This document shows, in pieces, positions 1 through 9,856 of a DNA stretch of 64,000 bases. Source of the stretch: Hydrogenophaga sp. (GTDB lineage Bacteria > Pseudomonadota > Gammaproteobacteria > Burkholderiales > Burkholderiaceae_C); the NCBI RefSeq assembly GCF_019635465.1, contig NZ_JAHBZK010000002.1:1-64000 (forward strand). Direction: 5' to 3'. A program made the translations under genes and the position numbers. The notes beneath the pieces are model-generated. The model searched no databases and had not been told where the DNA came from. It saw only the letters and a list, made by a program, of their open reading frames with translations. Positions within the stretch are counted from its first letter, which is position 1. Every line of letters begins with the position of its first letter.

Positions 1-252
1 CTCAAGCAGGCCCAGTACAGCCCGCTGCCGATCGCGCTGATGGCGTCCACGCTGTTCGCTGTGAACAAGGGCTTCCTTGACGACATCGAAGTCAAGAAGG
101 TGCTGTCATTCGAGGCCGGCCTGCATGCCTTCCTCAAGGACAAGCACGCTGCTCTGGTGACCAAGCTGCAGAACGACAAGGCGATGGACAAGGATGCCGA
201 AGCCCAGCTGACGGCCGCCATCACCGAGTTCAAGAAGTCCGGCACGTACTGA
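1..252 (+). CDS. atpA: ATP synthase F1 subunit alpha, C-terminal fragment (5' end outside window)
   Basis: The open frame runs from the first base and reads [16 protein letters not shown] before continuing into the helical C-terminal domain of the F1 alpha subunit ([15 protein letters not shown]), ending in a TGA. Only the last 83 residues lie in the window, so the nucleotide-binding part is not visible. Alpha subunits form the alpha3-beta3 hexamer that makes ATP on the cytoplasmic face of the membrane. The identification rests on sequence character and on the order alpha-gamma-beta-epsilon that follows. Confidence 0.96.
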   Translation, partial: LKQAQYSPLPIALMASTLFAVNKGFLDDIEVKKVLSFEAGLHAFLKDKHAALVTKLQNDKAMDKDAEAQLTAAITEFKKSGTY

Positions 253-279
253 TCGCCCCAGGGCCAACCAGGAGCAGCG

Positions 280-1146
280 ATGGCAGCAGGCAAGGAAATC
301 CGCGGCAAGATCAAATCGGTGGAGAACACCAAGAAGATCACCAAGGCCATGGAGATGGTCGCCGCCTCGAAGATGCGCAAGGCGCAGGACCGCATGCGTT
401 CGGCCCGTCCGTACGCGGAGAAGGTGCGCCAGATCACGGGCAACCTGAGCAAGGCCAACCCCGAGTACACGCACCCCTTCATGGAGAAGAACGAAGCCAG
501 CACGGCTGGTTTCGTGGTCGTGACCACCGACAAGGGCTTGTGTGGCGGCCTCAACACCAACGTGTTGCGCGCCTTCACCAACGAGCTCAAGGCGCTGCAG
601 GCCAAGGGTGCCAGCGCGCAGGTCGTGGCCATCGGCAACAAGGGGTTCGGCTTCATGAACCGCATTGGCGCCAAGGTCGTCTCCAGCGTGACCGGTCTGG
701 GCGACACCCCTCACCTCGAGAAGCTGATCGGCCCCGTCAAGGTGCTGCTCGATGCCTACACCGAGGGCAAGATCAACAGCGTGCATCTCGTTTACACCCG
801 CTTCATCAACACGATGAAGCAGGAGGCCGTGGTGCAACAGCTGCTGCCCCTGTCGGTCGACGAGCTTCAGGACGGTGCGGGTGGTCGCGACTGGGACTAC
901 ATCTACGAACCCGACGCGCCTGCCGTCATTGACGAACTGCTGGTGCGTTATGTCGAAGCGTTGGTGTATCAGGCCGTTGCCGAAAACATGGCGTCCGAGC
1001 AATCGGCGCGCATGGTGGCCATGAAGGCCGCCACCGACAACGCGGGCAACGTGATCAACGAGCTCAAGCTCGTCTACAACAAGACCCGTCAGGCCGGCAT
1101 CACCAAAGAGCTGTCCGAGATCGTCGCCGGCGCCGCCGCCGTGTAA
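280..1146 (+). CDS. atpG: ATP synthase F1 subunit gamma
   Basis: This 288-residue protein has the usual gamma-subunit length and starts [32 protein letters not shown], the conserved N-terminal coiled-coil helix that forms the rotating shaft inside alpha3-beta3. The conserved [10 protein letters not shown] segment lies near residue 84, and the C-terminal helix ([16 protein letters not shown]) is intact. It begins 27 bases after atpA and is preceded by AGGAGC. It is part of the atp operon and presumably cotranscribed with its neighbours. Confidence 0.98.
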   Translation: MAAGKEIRGKIKSVENTKKITKAMEMVAASKMRKAQDRMRSARPYAEKVRQITGNLSKANPEYTHPFMEKNEASTAGFVVVTTDKGLCGGLNTNVLRAFTNELKALQAKGASAQVVAIGNKGFGFMNRIGAKVVSSVTGLGDTPHLEKLIGPVKVLLDAYTEGKINSVHLVYTRFINTMKQEAVVQQLLPLSVDELQDGAGGRDWDYIYEPDAPAVIDELLVRYVEALVYQAVAENMASEQSARMVAMKAATDNAGNVINELKLVYNKTRQAGITKELSEIVAGAAAV

Positions 1147-2607
<1,461 letters not shown>

Positions 2608-2694
2608 GCGTTTGGTGGTCGGCGTTGAGCGTGGTCTGGGTACGTCATCCGCTCGCTCAACCCTGAAACCTCAACGCTGAACGAAAGGAATCCC

Positions 2695-3111
2695 ATGAGC
2701 ACGATTCATGTTGACGTGGTGAGCGCCGAGGAGTCGATCTTCTCTGGCGAAGCCAAGTTCGTCGCCCTGCCGGGTGAAGCGGGCGAGCTCGGCATTCTGC
2801 CGGGGCACATTCCGCTGATCACCCGCATCAAGCCGGGTGCCGTGCGCATTGAGAAAGCCGATGGCGGCGAAGAGTTCGTCTTCGTGGCAGGCGGCATCCT
2901 CGAAGTGCAGCCGGACGTGGTCACCGTTCTGTCCGACACCGCGATTCGCGGCAAGGACCTGGACGAAGCCAAGGCCACCGATGCCCGCAAGCAGGCTGAG
3001 GAAGCCGTCAAGAATGCCAAGAGCGATGTCGACCTGGCCAAGGCGACCTCCGAGCTGGCGGTCATGGCTGCACAGATCGCTGCGCTGCGCAAGTACCGCC
3101 AGAAGAAGTGA
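2695..3111 (+). CDS. atpC: ATP synthase F1 subunit epsilon
   Basis: The 138-residue epsilon subunit has an N-terminal beta-sandwich ([47 protein letters not shown]) and a C-terminal helical hairpin rich in Ala, Lys and Glu, which is the regulatory arm that can inhibit ATP hydrolysis. A good ribosome-binding site (AAAGGAA) precedes the ATG. It is the last gene of the atp operon and is followed by a strong terminator. Confidence 0.97.
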   Translation: MSTIHVDVVSAEESIFSGEAKFVALPGEAGELGILPGHIPLITRIKPGAVRIEKADGGEEFVFVAGGILEVQPDVVTVLSDTAIRGKDLDEAKATDARKQAEEAVKNAKSDVDLAKATSELAVMAAQIAALRKYRQKK

Positions 3112-3134
3112 AGGCGACTTGATGACCGACAAAG

Positions 3135-3161
3135 GACCGGCCACAGTGCCGGTCTTTTTTT
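3135..3161 (+). terminator. Rho-independent terminator of the atp operon
   Basis: A perfect 7-bp stem (GACCGGC 3135-3141, GCCGGTC 3148-3154) with a 6-nt loop is followed directly by a run of eight T. It lies 24 bases after the atpC stop codon. Confidence 0.9.
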
Positions 3162-3226
3162 GGGTGGCGGCTGTTCATGCGGATAGGCGGCCACTATGAT
3201 GGCCCTCGTCTCATTGCCTGTTCTCC

Positions 3227-3796
3227 ATGTCCTCGCTTTTTGATAGCCCGGAACTGGCCCCCGAAGAAGTGGCGGCCCGGCTGTTGGTCACGCCCACCGC
3301 GCTGGCCGACCTGACGATTGCCGACGCCCTCAAGGTGGTGGGCTACATGCGCCCCAAGCTGATCAAGGCCGGGACCATCATCATTCAAGAGGGCGAGGTC
3401 AAGAGCAACGACTACATGCTGCTCTTGCTGGAAGGCGACATTGCGGTCGAGAGCGAGCTGCCTGGGCTTCACGAAAGCATGGTGGTCAACATCATGGGGC
3501 CGGGTCACCTCATCGGTGAAATGGGCGTGCTCGATGGCGCGCCCCGCTCGGCCACCTGCACCGCCAACACCGACATCGCCGCCGCCGTGCTCTCGCGTAC
3601 CGCGCTGATGCGATTGCTTCGCGAGGATCCTCGCCTGGGCGCCCGCCTGTTGCTGGCCATCTCCAAGCGGCTGGCCGACCGCTTGCGCGAAACCACCCGC
3701 AAGCTCAAGACCTTCGCCCAGATGAACAAGGCGCTCCAGCAGGAGCTGCAGGTGGTGATGAACAACCGCACGGGCACCAACCGAAACAACGGCTGA
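3227..3796 (+). CDS. Cyclic nucleotide-binding domain protein
   Basis: The 189-residue protein contains one CNB (Crp-like) beta-roll from about residue 35 to 150, with the phosphate-binding cassette GEMGVLDGAPRSATCTA. After this comes a helix rich in Arg, Lys and Gln (RLADRLRETTRKLKTFAQMNKALQQELQ) but no helix-turn-helix, so it is not a typical Crp/Fnr transcription factor. It may be a regulatory or scaffold protein sensing a cyclic nucleotide. It is monocistronic, downstream of the atp terminator and convergent with the TPM genes. The ligand is unknown. Confidence 0.8.
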   Translation: MSSLFDSPELAPEEVAARLLVTPTALADLTIADALKVVGYMRPKLIKAGTIIIQEGEVKSNDYMLLLLEGDIAVESELPGLHESMVVNIMGPGHLIGEMGVLDGAPRSATCTANTDIAAAVLSRTALMRLLREDPRLGARLLLAISKRLADRLRETTRKLKTFAQMNKALQQELQVVMNNRTGTNRNNG

Positions 3797-3813
3797 TCGT
3801 CGTGACAGGCGCG

Positions 3814-4350
3814 TCAAACGCGCACGATGTCGTCGGGTTGCTCGTTGTGCACTGGCGCTTGCGGATCGGCCGGGAAGTGCGCCACCAGCAATGCCGACAC
3901 CTCTTCGAGCGCCTGGGTCAGACCGTCCTCGGTCTGGTCGCCGTGTAAACGCTGACCCAGCCGTTCGACGATGGCTTGCCAGGTTTGAGGAGGCACCTGG
4001 CGCGCCAGGCCACGATCGGCCACAAACTCGATCGCCCGCTCGGCCAGCAGCAGGTAGATCAACACGCCGTTGTTGTGCTCGGTGTCCCACAACTGCAGAC
4101 GACCGAACCAGGCCAGGGCGCGGTCGCGGATCACCGGTTGCAGATCGGCGGGTTCACGAATTCTGCGCAGATAGCCGCCAGGCAGCGAGGCCTCGATGAG
4201 CAGTCGCACCTCACCCGTATGCCGCACCTCACTGGCGCGAATGCGCATCGCCAGGCGCTCGGCCATGTCATCGGGCACAGCGCGACGGCTGTCGCTGGCG
4301 TCCATCCAGCGGTGCCTGAGCCAGCGCCGCCATCGGGCCACGATCGTCAT
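3814..4350 (-). CDS. TPM-domain protein, short form
   Basis: The 178-residue product contains a TPM (YgcG/TLP18.3-like) domain: RIRASEVRHTGEVRLLIEAS, then a region ending WDTEHNNGVLIYLLLAERAIEFVADRGLA, then a C-terminal helix pair. There is no signal peptide or membrane segment, so it is likely cytoplasmic or peripheral. The ATG at 4350 lies 4 bases after the stop of the upstream TPM gene; longer upstream starts would run back through that gene and were rejected. It belongs to the three-gene operon lemA-TPM-TPM often seen in Betaproteobacteria. Its molecular role is not established. Confidence 0.85.
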   Translation of the reverse strand: MTIVARWRRWLRHRWMDASDSRRAVPDDMAERLAMRIRASEVRHTGEVRLLIEASLPGGYLRRIREPADLQPVIRDRALAWFGRLQLWDTEHNNGVLIYLLLAERAIEFVADRGLARQVPPQTWQAIVERLGQRLHGDQTEDGLTQALEEVSALLVAHFPADPQAPVHNEQPDDIVRV

Positions 4351-4354
4351 GCGC

Positions 4355-5248
4355 TCACCATCCGCCCGAGGCACCGCCGCCCCCGAAGTTGCCACCGCCA
4401 CCGGAGCTGAATCCACCGCCGCCACCGAACCCGCCGCCCCGGCCGCCACCCCAGCCACCCCCGTTGCCCCAGCCGTCGCGCCGACGCGACGTCCCCGAGC
4501 GCCAGTTGCCGCTGGGCACTTTGGCCATGAGGGCCACCAACGCACCAATCAGCCCCGCACCGGCGCTCACCCACACCACCGAGGTGATCACCCAGGCCAG
4601 CAGCGCGGCCGCTGAACCGGTGAGCGGCACCGCCAGCGCCCGGCCAAAGGCATTGCGCATGAAGCCGGCCAGCATGGGCACGGCGAAGACGAGGAACAAC
4701 AGCGCGCCGGTCCAGTCGGGCGTTTCGTCGCGTGATGCAGTCGCGTCGGGCAGCGGCAAAGCCTCGCCCTTGATGGCGCTTTCGATGGCATCGAGCCCGG
4801 CCTCGATGCCGCCGGCAAAGTCGCCCTGTCGAAATGCCGGCGTCACCGCCTGATCGATGATGCGTTTGGCCAGCAGATCGGGGATCGCCCCTTCGAGCGC
4901 CTTGGCCGGTGCAATGCGCAGGCGCCGGTCGTTCTTGGCGATGACGAACAGCAGGCCGTCCCCCACATCCCGGCGCCCGATCTTCCAGGCGTCGCCCAGG
5001 CGTTGCGTGTAGTCGGCGATGTCCTCTGGCGCTGTGGTGGGGATCATCACCACCACGATCTGTGTGCCGCGGGCCTGCTCGAAGGCGGCCAGCCGGCCCT
5101 CGATGCGCGCTGCCGCAGCGCCATCGAGCGTCTGCGTGAGGTCGATCAGCCGGGATTGCAACTGCGGGACCGGCTGCAATGATTGCGCCCAGGCCAGTCC
5201 AGTGGCCAGCAGCCACAGCAGGGCCGCCACAACGGCCCGTTGAATCAT
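4355..5248 (-). CDS. TPM-domain membrane protein, YgcG family
   Basis: The 297-residue protein has an N-terminal signal peptide (MIQRAVVAALLWLLATGLAWAQ), a TPM domain at about residues 30-160 (VPQLQSRLIDLTQTL; TQIVVVMIPTT; GLLFVIAKNDRRLRI), then two hydrophobic segments near residues 180-245. It ends in a tail almost entirely of Gly, Ser and Phe (about residues 263-297) finishing GGASGGW, the typical C-terminus of this family. The TPM domain should lie in the periplasm. The start codon overlaps the lemA stop by 4 bases, which indicates translational coupling. Confidence 0.9.
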   Translation of the reverse strand: MIQRAVVAALLWLLATGLAWAQSLQPVPQLQSRLIDLTQTLDGAAAARIEGRLAAFEQARGTQIVVVMIPTTAPEDIADYTQRLGDAWKIGRRDVGDGLLFVIAKNDRRLRIAPAKALEGAIPDLLAKRIIDQAVTPAFRQGDFAGGIEAGLDAIESAIKGEALPLPDATASRDETPDWTGALLFLVFAVPMLAGFMRNAFGRALAVPLTGSAAALLAWVITSVVWVSAGAGLIGALVALMAKVPSGNWRSGTSRRRDGWGNGGGWGGGRGGGFGGGGGFSSGGGGNFGGGGASGGW

Positions 5249-5856
5249 GGTTTCTGTGTGCCCGCCGGGGTGCCGAAGTCCACCTTGGGCGGTGCACTGA
5301 TGGCGGCCTCATTGGCCACGCTGAAGTTGGCCTTTGGTGTGTAGCCGAACACCATGGCCGTCAGGTTGGACGGAAAGCTGCGAGCCAGCACGTTGTACGC
5401 CTGCACCGCCTGGATGTAGCGGTTGCGGGCTACGGTGATGCGGTTCTCGGTGCCTTCCAGTTGCACGCGAAGATCCGCGAAGCCCTGGTTCGCCTTGAGG
5501 TTGGGGTACTGCTCCACGACCACCATCAGACGGCTGAGCGCGCTGCCCAGTTCGCCTTGTGCTGCCTGGAATTTCTGCAGCGCTGCCGGGTCGTTGAGCA
5601 GTTCCGGCGTGGCCTGGATCGACGTGGCCCGCGAGCGCGCGTTGACGACAGCCTCCAGCGTCGAGCGCTCGAAGTTCGCCTCGCCCTGCACCGTGGCCAC
5701 GATGTTCGGGATCAGGTCGGCCCGCCGTTGGTACTGGTTGAGCACCTCGGCCCACGCCGAGCGACTCTCTTCGTCGAGTCGCTGGAAGTCGTTGTAGCCA
5801 CAGCCGCCCAGCAGCGTGACGGCACCAAGCAACAGCAATTGAATCAGACGGCGCAT
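5245..5856 (-). CDS. lemA: LemA family lipoprotein
   Basis: The 203-residue protein begins with a lipoprotein signal peptide whose lipobox is LLGGC (Cys at about residue 19). The LemA helical domain follows: GYNDFQRLDEESRSAWAEVLNQYQRRADLIPNIVATVQGEA, ELGSALSRLMVVVEQYPNLKANQGF and NVLARSFPSNLTAMVFG. LemA proteins form an antiparallel helical bundle at the membrane and are commonly encoded next to TPM proteins, as here. The function is not established. The gene is divergent from the NTF2-like gene. Confidence 0.92.
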   Translation of the reverse strand: MRRLIQLLLLGAVTLLGGCGYNDFQRLDEESRSAWAEVLNQYQRRADLIPNIVATVQGEANFERSTLEAVVNARSRATSIQATPELLNDPAALQKFQAAQGELGSALSRLMVVVEQYPNLKANQGFADLRVQLEGTENRITVARNRYIQAVQAYNVLARSFPSNLTAMVFGYTPKANFSVANEAAISAPPKVDFGTPAGTQKP

Positions 5857-5928
5857 CGTTCCCCCTCAGGTGTCGGCAAACGCCGGCCACTATACCCCTG
5901 GCCGATGTCGCGACGGCACAATGCCGGC

Positions 5929-6363
5929 ATGCGCAAATCGAAACTGCCCCCGGGCACGCCCGACGACACCGAAGCGATGTTCTACGACGCCTTGCAGCAC
6001 GCCGACATCGAGCGCCTGATGGCCTGCTGGACCGACGAGGACGACATCGTCTGTGTGCACCCTGGGGGGCCGCGCCTGCTGGGGCACGCGGCCATTCGGG
6101 CCGCCTTCGAAGCGATGTTTGCCAACGGCGCGGTGATGGCCACGCCGGAGAAGGTGCAGCGCTTCGATGCGGGCCACTGCTCGGTGCACAGCGTCGTGGA
6201 GCGCGTGGCGGTGCTCACCGATGACGGCCCTCAACACGCCTTCGTCGTGGCGACCAACGTCTATACCAAGACGGCGCAAGGCTGGCGCCTGGTGGCCCAC
6301 CACGCCAGTCCGGGCTCCCGCACCGAGCCCGCCGACCCCGTCAGCAAGCCGCTCCTGCATTGA
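5929..6363 (+). CDS. NTF2-like (SnoaL/DUF4440-type) protein
   Basis: The 144-residue protein has the cone-shaped NTF2 fold signature: EAMFYDALQHADIERLMACWTDEDDIVCVHPGGPRLLGHAAIRAAFEAMF, then strands ending ATNVYTKTAQGWRLVAHHASP. Such proteins bind small ligands or act as simple isomerases or hydrolases; nothing here identifies a substrate. An in-frame ATG at 5905 is an alternative start. Its stop overlaps the TTG start of the next gene, so the two are probably cotranslated. Confidence 0.8.
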   Translation: MRKSKLPPGTPDDTEAMFYDALQHADIERLMACWTDEDDIVCVHPGGPRLLGHAAIRAAFEAMFANGAVMATPEKVQRFDAGHCSVHSVVERVAVLTDDGPQHAFVVATNVYTKTAQGWRLVAHHASPGSRTEPADPVSKPLLH

Positions 6364-7370
6364 AGCCCGAACTGCCCAACGCCTTGCAGCGCCACCGGGC
6401 ACCCTGGTGGCTGCCCGGTGGCCACGCCCAGACCATCTGGCCTGCGCTGTATGCCAAACGGCATTTCGGGCCGGCACCCACCTGGGCGCGTGAGCGCTGG
6501 ACGGCCCCGGACGGGGATTTCATCGACGTCGATCGCGCGGTCAATGCGGTGCATCCGCGCGCTCCCCAACTGGTGCTCTTCCACGGCCTTGAGGGCAGTT
6601 CCGCCAGCCAGTACGCCGTGGCGTTTGCCGACTTCGCCCGCGAGCACGGACTGGCCTACGCGGTGCCGCACTTTCGAGGCTGCTCGGGTGAGTTGAACCT
6701 TGCGCCGCGCGCGTACCACTCGGGCGATTTCGAAGAGATCGACTGGATCCTTCGCCGCTTTTCCACTGAGTCGCCCGAGCGCCCCCTGATCGCCGTGGGC
6801 GTGTCGCTGGGCGGCAATGCCTTGCTGCGATGGGCCGCCGAACTGGGCACACAAGCCGCTTCGGTGGTGCGGGCCGTGGCCGCGGTCTGTTCGCCGCTGG
6901 ACCTCGCCGCTGGGGGGCACGCGATCGGTCGCGGCTTCAACCGTCAGGTCTACACGCGCATGTTCCTGCAGACCATGAAGCCCAAGGCGCTGCGCAAGCT
7001 GGCCCAGCATCCGGGCCTGTTTGACGCCGGGGCTCTGCGCGCCGCGCCCGATCTGTACACCTTCGACAACATCTTCACGGCCCCTTTGCATGGCTTTCGC
7101 GACGCCGAGGACTACTGGGCCCGGGCGTCGGCCAAGCCGCTGCTGGCGCACATCCGTGTGCCGGCATTGGCCGTGAACGCCCGCAACGACCCCTTCGTCC
7201 CTGCAAGCTCGCTGCCGCGCGAAGGCGAGGTCGGCCCGTGCGTGACCTTGTGGCAGCCGGCGCATGGTGGCCACGTCGGCTTTGCGCAGTCGCACGGTGC
7301 GCTCGGGGTGCCCGGTCATGTGCGCGCGATGCCGGACGCCGTGGGACACTGGCTGCTCGCGCAGGTCTGA
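6360..7370 (+). CDS. Alpha/beta hydrolase, YheT family
   Basis: The 336-residue protein matches the YheT/UPF0017 group: the N-terminal RHRAPWWLPGGHAQTIWPAL, the oxyanion region LVLFHGLEGSSASQYA, the HFRGCSGELN motif and the nucleophile elbow GVSLGGNAL. The catalytic Asp (NARNDPFVP) and His (HGGHVGF) are present. The start appears to be TTG at 6360, overlapping the previous stop (TTGA). It is probably a cytoplasmic esterase of unknown physiological substrate. Confidence 0.88.
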   Translation: MKPELPNALQRHRAPWWLPGGHAQTIWPALYAKRHFGPAPTWARERWTAPDGDFIDVDRAVNAVHPRAPQLVLFHGLEGSSASQYAVAFADFAREHGLAYAVPHFRGCSGELNLAPRAYHSGDFEEIDWILRRFSTESPERPLIAVGVSLGGNALLRWAAELGTQAASVVRAVAAVCSPLDLAAGGHAIGRGFNRQVYTRMFLQTMKPKALRKLAQHPGLFDAGALRAAPDLYTFDNIFTAPLHGFRDAEDYWARASAKPLLAHIRVPALAVNARNDPFVPASSLPREGEVGPCVTLWQPAHGGHVGFAQSHGALGVPGHVRAMPDAVGHWLLAQV

Positions 7371-7374
7371 ACCC

Positions 7375-7908
7375 ATGGATGAGATCGTCAAGGCCGCACT
7401 GGCCAAATGGCCCAACGTACCGCACTGCCACGACTGGCTGGGGCTGGACGCCCGCGGCAACTGGTACATGCGCGACGACCGCACCCAGACGGCCGGGCCC
7501 TTCCCCCAGAGCAAGGGCTCGCTGCTGCGGCACGACAAACTCATCGCTTTCATCGAGCGCAACTACCTGGCCGATGAGCATGGGCAATGGTTCTTCCAGA
7601 ACGGCCCGCAGCGCGTCTATGTCGAGCTCGAGGCCACGCCACTCGTGTGGCGGTTGCAGCCCGACGGCGCGGTGTGGTCGCACACCGGGCGGGTTGCGCA
7701 GGTGGCATCCAGCTGTGTCGATGAACAAGGGCGCCTGTATTTGTCCACCGATCTGGGCTTCGGCATCGTCCACAGCGCCGACATGCTGCAGGCCGCCGAC
7801 CGGGTGGAATCGGGAGAATGGACGCCCGAGGATGTGTCAAGCGACGAGCTGCCCAGGCGCCACGGCTATGTGCGCAGCCCCGCGGCCATGAAAAAAGCCG
7901 GTCAGTGA
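7375..7908 (+). CDS. Conserved hypothetical protein
   Basis: The 177-residue protein starts MDEIVKAALAKWPNVPHCHDWLGLDARGNWYMRDD and contains QWFFQNGPQRVYVELE in the middle, followed by beta-rich sequence. There is no signal peptide or membrane segment. It resembles a Comamonadaceae family of about 180 residues whose function I do not know. The ATG lies 4 bases after the stop of the YheT-type gene, so it is the third gene of a three-gene unit. A bidirectional terminator overlaps its last codons. Confidence 0.75.
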   Translation: MDEIVKAALAKWPNVPHCHDWLGLDARGNWYMRDDRTQTAGPFPQSKGSLLRHDKLIAFIERNYLADEHGQWFFQNGPQRVYVELEATPLVWRLQPDGAVWSHTGRVAQVASSCVDEQGRLYLSTDLGFGIVHSADMLQAADRVESGEWTPEDVSSDELPRRHGYVRSPAAMKKAGQ

Positions 7909-7917
7909 CCGGCTTTT
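7893..7917. terminator. Bidirectional terminator between convergent genes
   Basis: A 12-bp near-perfect inverted repeat (AAAAGCCGGTCA, one spacer base, TGACCGGCTTTT) gives an A-run on one side and a T-run on the other. It can therefore stop transcription from both strands. Its left arm lies inside the final codons of the upstream gene. Confidence 0.85.
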
Positions 7918-7937
7918 GTTCGTGCGCGTGAGTGCCC

Positions 7938-8801
7938 TTATTTGGCCGCGTCCACCAGGTACTGCACGGCAGCGCGAATGTCTGCGTCGGAGGCGGCCAT
8001 GGCGCCACCTTTGGGGGGCATGGCGCCCTTGCCCTGAATGGCGTGGGTCACCAATGTGTCGATGCCCTGCGCAATGCGCGGCGCCCATGCGGCCTTGTCG
8101 CCGGTCTTGGGGGCGCCTGCAATGCCGGCACCATGGCACACGGTGCAGGTCTGCCTGTACAGCGCTTCGCCGGCGCCGGCGGCCACGGTCGTGGCGGCAG
8201 GGGCAGGTGCAGCGGCCGGTGCGGGTGCCGGTGCGGGTGCCGGTGCGGCGGCCATCGGTGCCGGTGCAGCAGGGGCGGCGGCGGGTGCGGCCGCTGCAGC
8301 CGGTGCGGCGGCCATCTGCGGCTCCTCGAACTTCGCGCCACCGGCGTTGGCCATGTACACCACCGCGCGTCCGATTTCGGCGTCACGGAAGGCGCCACCA
8401 CCCTGAGCGCCCATGGCGCCCTTGCCCTTGAGGGCCGAGTTCAGCAGCGCTTCGTAACCGGTGGCAATGCGCGGCGCCCATGCGCCAGCGTCGCCGAATT
8501 TGGGTGCGCCGGCCAGGCCCGCTTCGTGGCAGGCTGCGCACTGGGCCTTGAACACGTCTGCGCCAGCGGCCAGCGGCCGGTTGGCGTCGCGGATTTCGAC
8601 CGTGCCAATCTTCTGGATGCGCGTGGCGGTGGCGATTTCCTGGTCGACCGCACCGGCGGCAGGCTTGTTGGCCGAGGTCACGTACATCACCAGGCCGATG
8701 ATGGTGAACACCGGCACCACGAAGGCAAAGAACGACGTCCAGAGCAGCTGCGCAGGCGTCTTGATGGGGCCGGTGTGGGAATCGTGGGCGTGATCGCTCA
8801 T
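7938..8801 (-). CDS. Membrane-anchored two-haem cytochrome c (c5 type)
   Basis: The 287-residue protein has an uncleaved N-terminal membrane anchor at about residues 18-43 (LLWTSFFAFVVPVFTIIGLVMYVTS). Two cytochrome c domains follow with haem sites CAACH and CTVCH. They are joined by a linker of about 50 residues made almost wholly of Ala and Pro. Each domain has the c5-type motif KGKGAM near its C-terminal end as the likely Met ligand region. It should face the periplasm and carry electrons between quinol-oxidising complexes and terminal oxidases; its partner is not visible here. The Ala/Pro linker sequence is repetitive at the DNA level. Confidence 0.9.
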   Translation of the reverse strand: MSDHAHDSHTGPIKTPAQLLWTSFFAFVVPVFTIIGLVMYVTSANKPAAGAVDQEIATATRIQKIGTVEIRDANRPLAAGADVFKAQCAACHEAGLAGAPKFGDAGAWAPRIATGYEALLNSALKGKGAMGAQGGGAFRDAEIGRAVVYMANAGGAKFEEPQMAAAPAAAAAPAAAPAAPAPMAAAPAPAPAPAPAAAPAPAATTVAAGAGEALYRQTCTVCHGAGIAGAPKTGDKAAWAPRIAQGIDTLVTHAIQGKGAMPPKGGAMAASDADIRAAVQYLVDAAK

Positions 8802-8957
8802 GGGGTCCTCAAGGGGGGAGACAGGCGGGCCGGGCCGACCGCTGGATTCGGCCTTCAGGCAAGGCTGGCCGGGCGTCGACGGACAGCCGGCGATTATAGC
8901 CAGCGGCCTACCCCCACCAGGCCAAAGCAGAGCAAGCCGCTAGAATGGCGCTCGCCG

Positions 8958-8997
8958 CGCGGCTGTAGCTCAGTGGATAGAGTATTGGCCTCCGAAG
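8958..8997 (+). repeat. Partial duplicate of tRNA-Arg (5' half)
   Basis: These 40 bases match 9052-9091, the first half of the intact tRNA-Arg gene, with a single C-to-T change in the anticodon stem. The copy includes the acceptor 5' strand, the D arm and the anticodon loop. After the anticodon loop the sequence diverges completely, so the copy cannot fold into a tRNA. The 54 bases between the two copies carry no gene. Confidence 0.85.
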
Positions 8998-9052
8998 GCT
9001 GTCGTCATTCGGGAACCGCGCAGTAGAACGAGTATTGGTCTTTTCCAGCCAC

Positions 9053-9128
9053 GCGGCTGTAGCTCAGTGGATAGAGTATCGGCCTCCGAAGCCGAGGGTC
9101 GTGGGTTCGATCCCCGCCAGCCGCGCCA
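9053..9128 (+). tRNA. tRNA-Arg (anticodon CCG)
   Basis: A complete 76-nt cloverleaf is visible: acceptor GCGGCTG pairing with CAGCCGC, D arm GCTC/GAGT, anticodon stem TCGGC/GCCGA around the loop CTCCGAA, and T arm GTGGG/CCCGC with the loop TTCGATC. The discriminator is G, and an encoded CCA end closes the gene. The anticodon CCG reads the CGG arginine codon. It marks the boundary between core genes and the accessory region. Confidence 0.97.
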
Positions 9129-9473
9129 AATCAAGGACTTACGCGCATCGAAGCGTGAGTCAAGCACGAAACCCAGCACCTGCCGCTACCTGGAATCGCT
9201 TCGCTTCCGGGCCATGGCTGTGGTTGATGCAATGGTCTTCGAATTGCTGCGCTGCTGGCTGTGGCCCACATCTGGCCAATCGTTGGCCCAGTGGTGGGAA
9301 GAAGCTGCTGTCCACACCTGAAGAACGACCATCACCTCCAGGCCCGTGGCGTTTCGCGTGATCCGGCGACGCGGACATAGCCACCTGCCAAGTCGCAACT
9401 TCGGCGAGCCAAACGCGAGGCAAAGGCGAGGCAACGTTGTACGGCGAAGGAGCTTGTGCAGCGATTGCCAACC
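9129..9473. other. Gene-free stretch between tRNA-Arg and an IS remnant
   Basis: No open frame with recognisable protein character is present. Frames here are either antisense readings of the tRNA or compositionally random. It is probably junction DNA between the core chromosome and the island, left over from earlier insertions. Confidence 0.5.
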
Positions 9474-9707
9474 TCAATCGTTGGATGCGAATGTCGGCAA
9501 GACGGCGCAAGGGGGCAGCTCTGACGGGCCGACATCGCCGTAGCGCTTTTCCCAGACATAGAAGGTCGCATCGCTGATGCCCATGTTGCGACAGACCTTC
9601 TCCACGCGCGTGCCCAGCTCGGCCTGCTTGAGGGCAAGGGCGATTTTCTCCTCGGTGAATTTGCTCGTCTTCGCGACATGCTCCTGCCCCTGCGGGGCGT
9701 TCATCAT
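9474..9707 (-). pseudogene. IS3-family transposase OrfA fragment
   Basis: The frame encodes KTSKFTEEKIALALKQAELGTRVEKVCRNMGISDATFYVWEKRYGDVGPSEL, the N-terminal helix-turn-helix domain of an IS3-family OrfA. After GPSEL (about 9521) it departs from the family into PPCAVLPTFASND and stops, so the leucine-zipper part is missing. No OrfB is present. It is a dead remnant at the island edge. Confidence 0.8.
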
Positions 9708-9790
9708 GCCGGGCTTCTCTGCAACAGAACGGTTCGAATACCTAGGACGGGGTCAGTCCACGAGCTGCGAGCCGCCGCTCCCAGTGCTGT

Positions 9791-9828
9791 TTGCAGAGAT
9801 CCAGGAAAGTCGGTAAGATATTCTTACC
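9791..9828 (+). promoter_or_regulatory. Promoter with palindromic operator for the 9857-14771 operon
   Basis: A sigma70-like promoter is visible: TTGCAG (9791-9796), 17 bases, then TAAGAT (9814-9819). A perfect inverted repeat, GGTAAGA-TAT-TCTTACC (9812-9828), lies across the -10 element. A repressor binding there would block transcription; the operon's own XRE protein is the natural candidate. The repeat and promoter spacing are seen directly; the regulator assignment is inference. Confidence 0.7.
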
Positions 9829-9856
9829 AACCGTAATGGTTCAACTGGAGATCCAA

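Noticed and set aside
8161..8320. Repetitive GGTGCGGGTGCC-type DNA that looked like a tandem repeat or CRISPR-like array
   Set aside because: It is the Ala/Pro linker coding sequence of the cytochrome gene. Units are irregular and there are no spacers. No CRISPR array is visible anywhere in the window.
8970..9179. Minus-strand frame containing WRGSNPRPSASEADTL
   Set aside because: This is the well-known artefact of translating a tRNA gene antisense; it covers tRNA-Arg.
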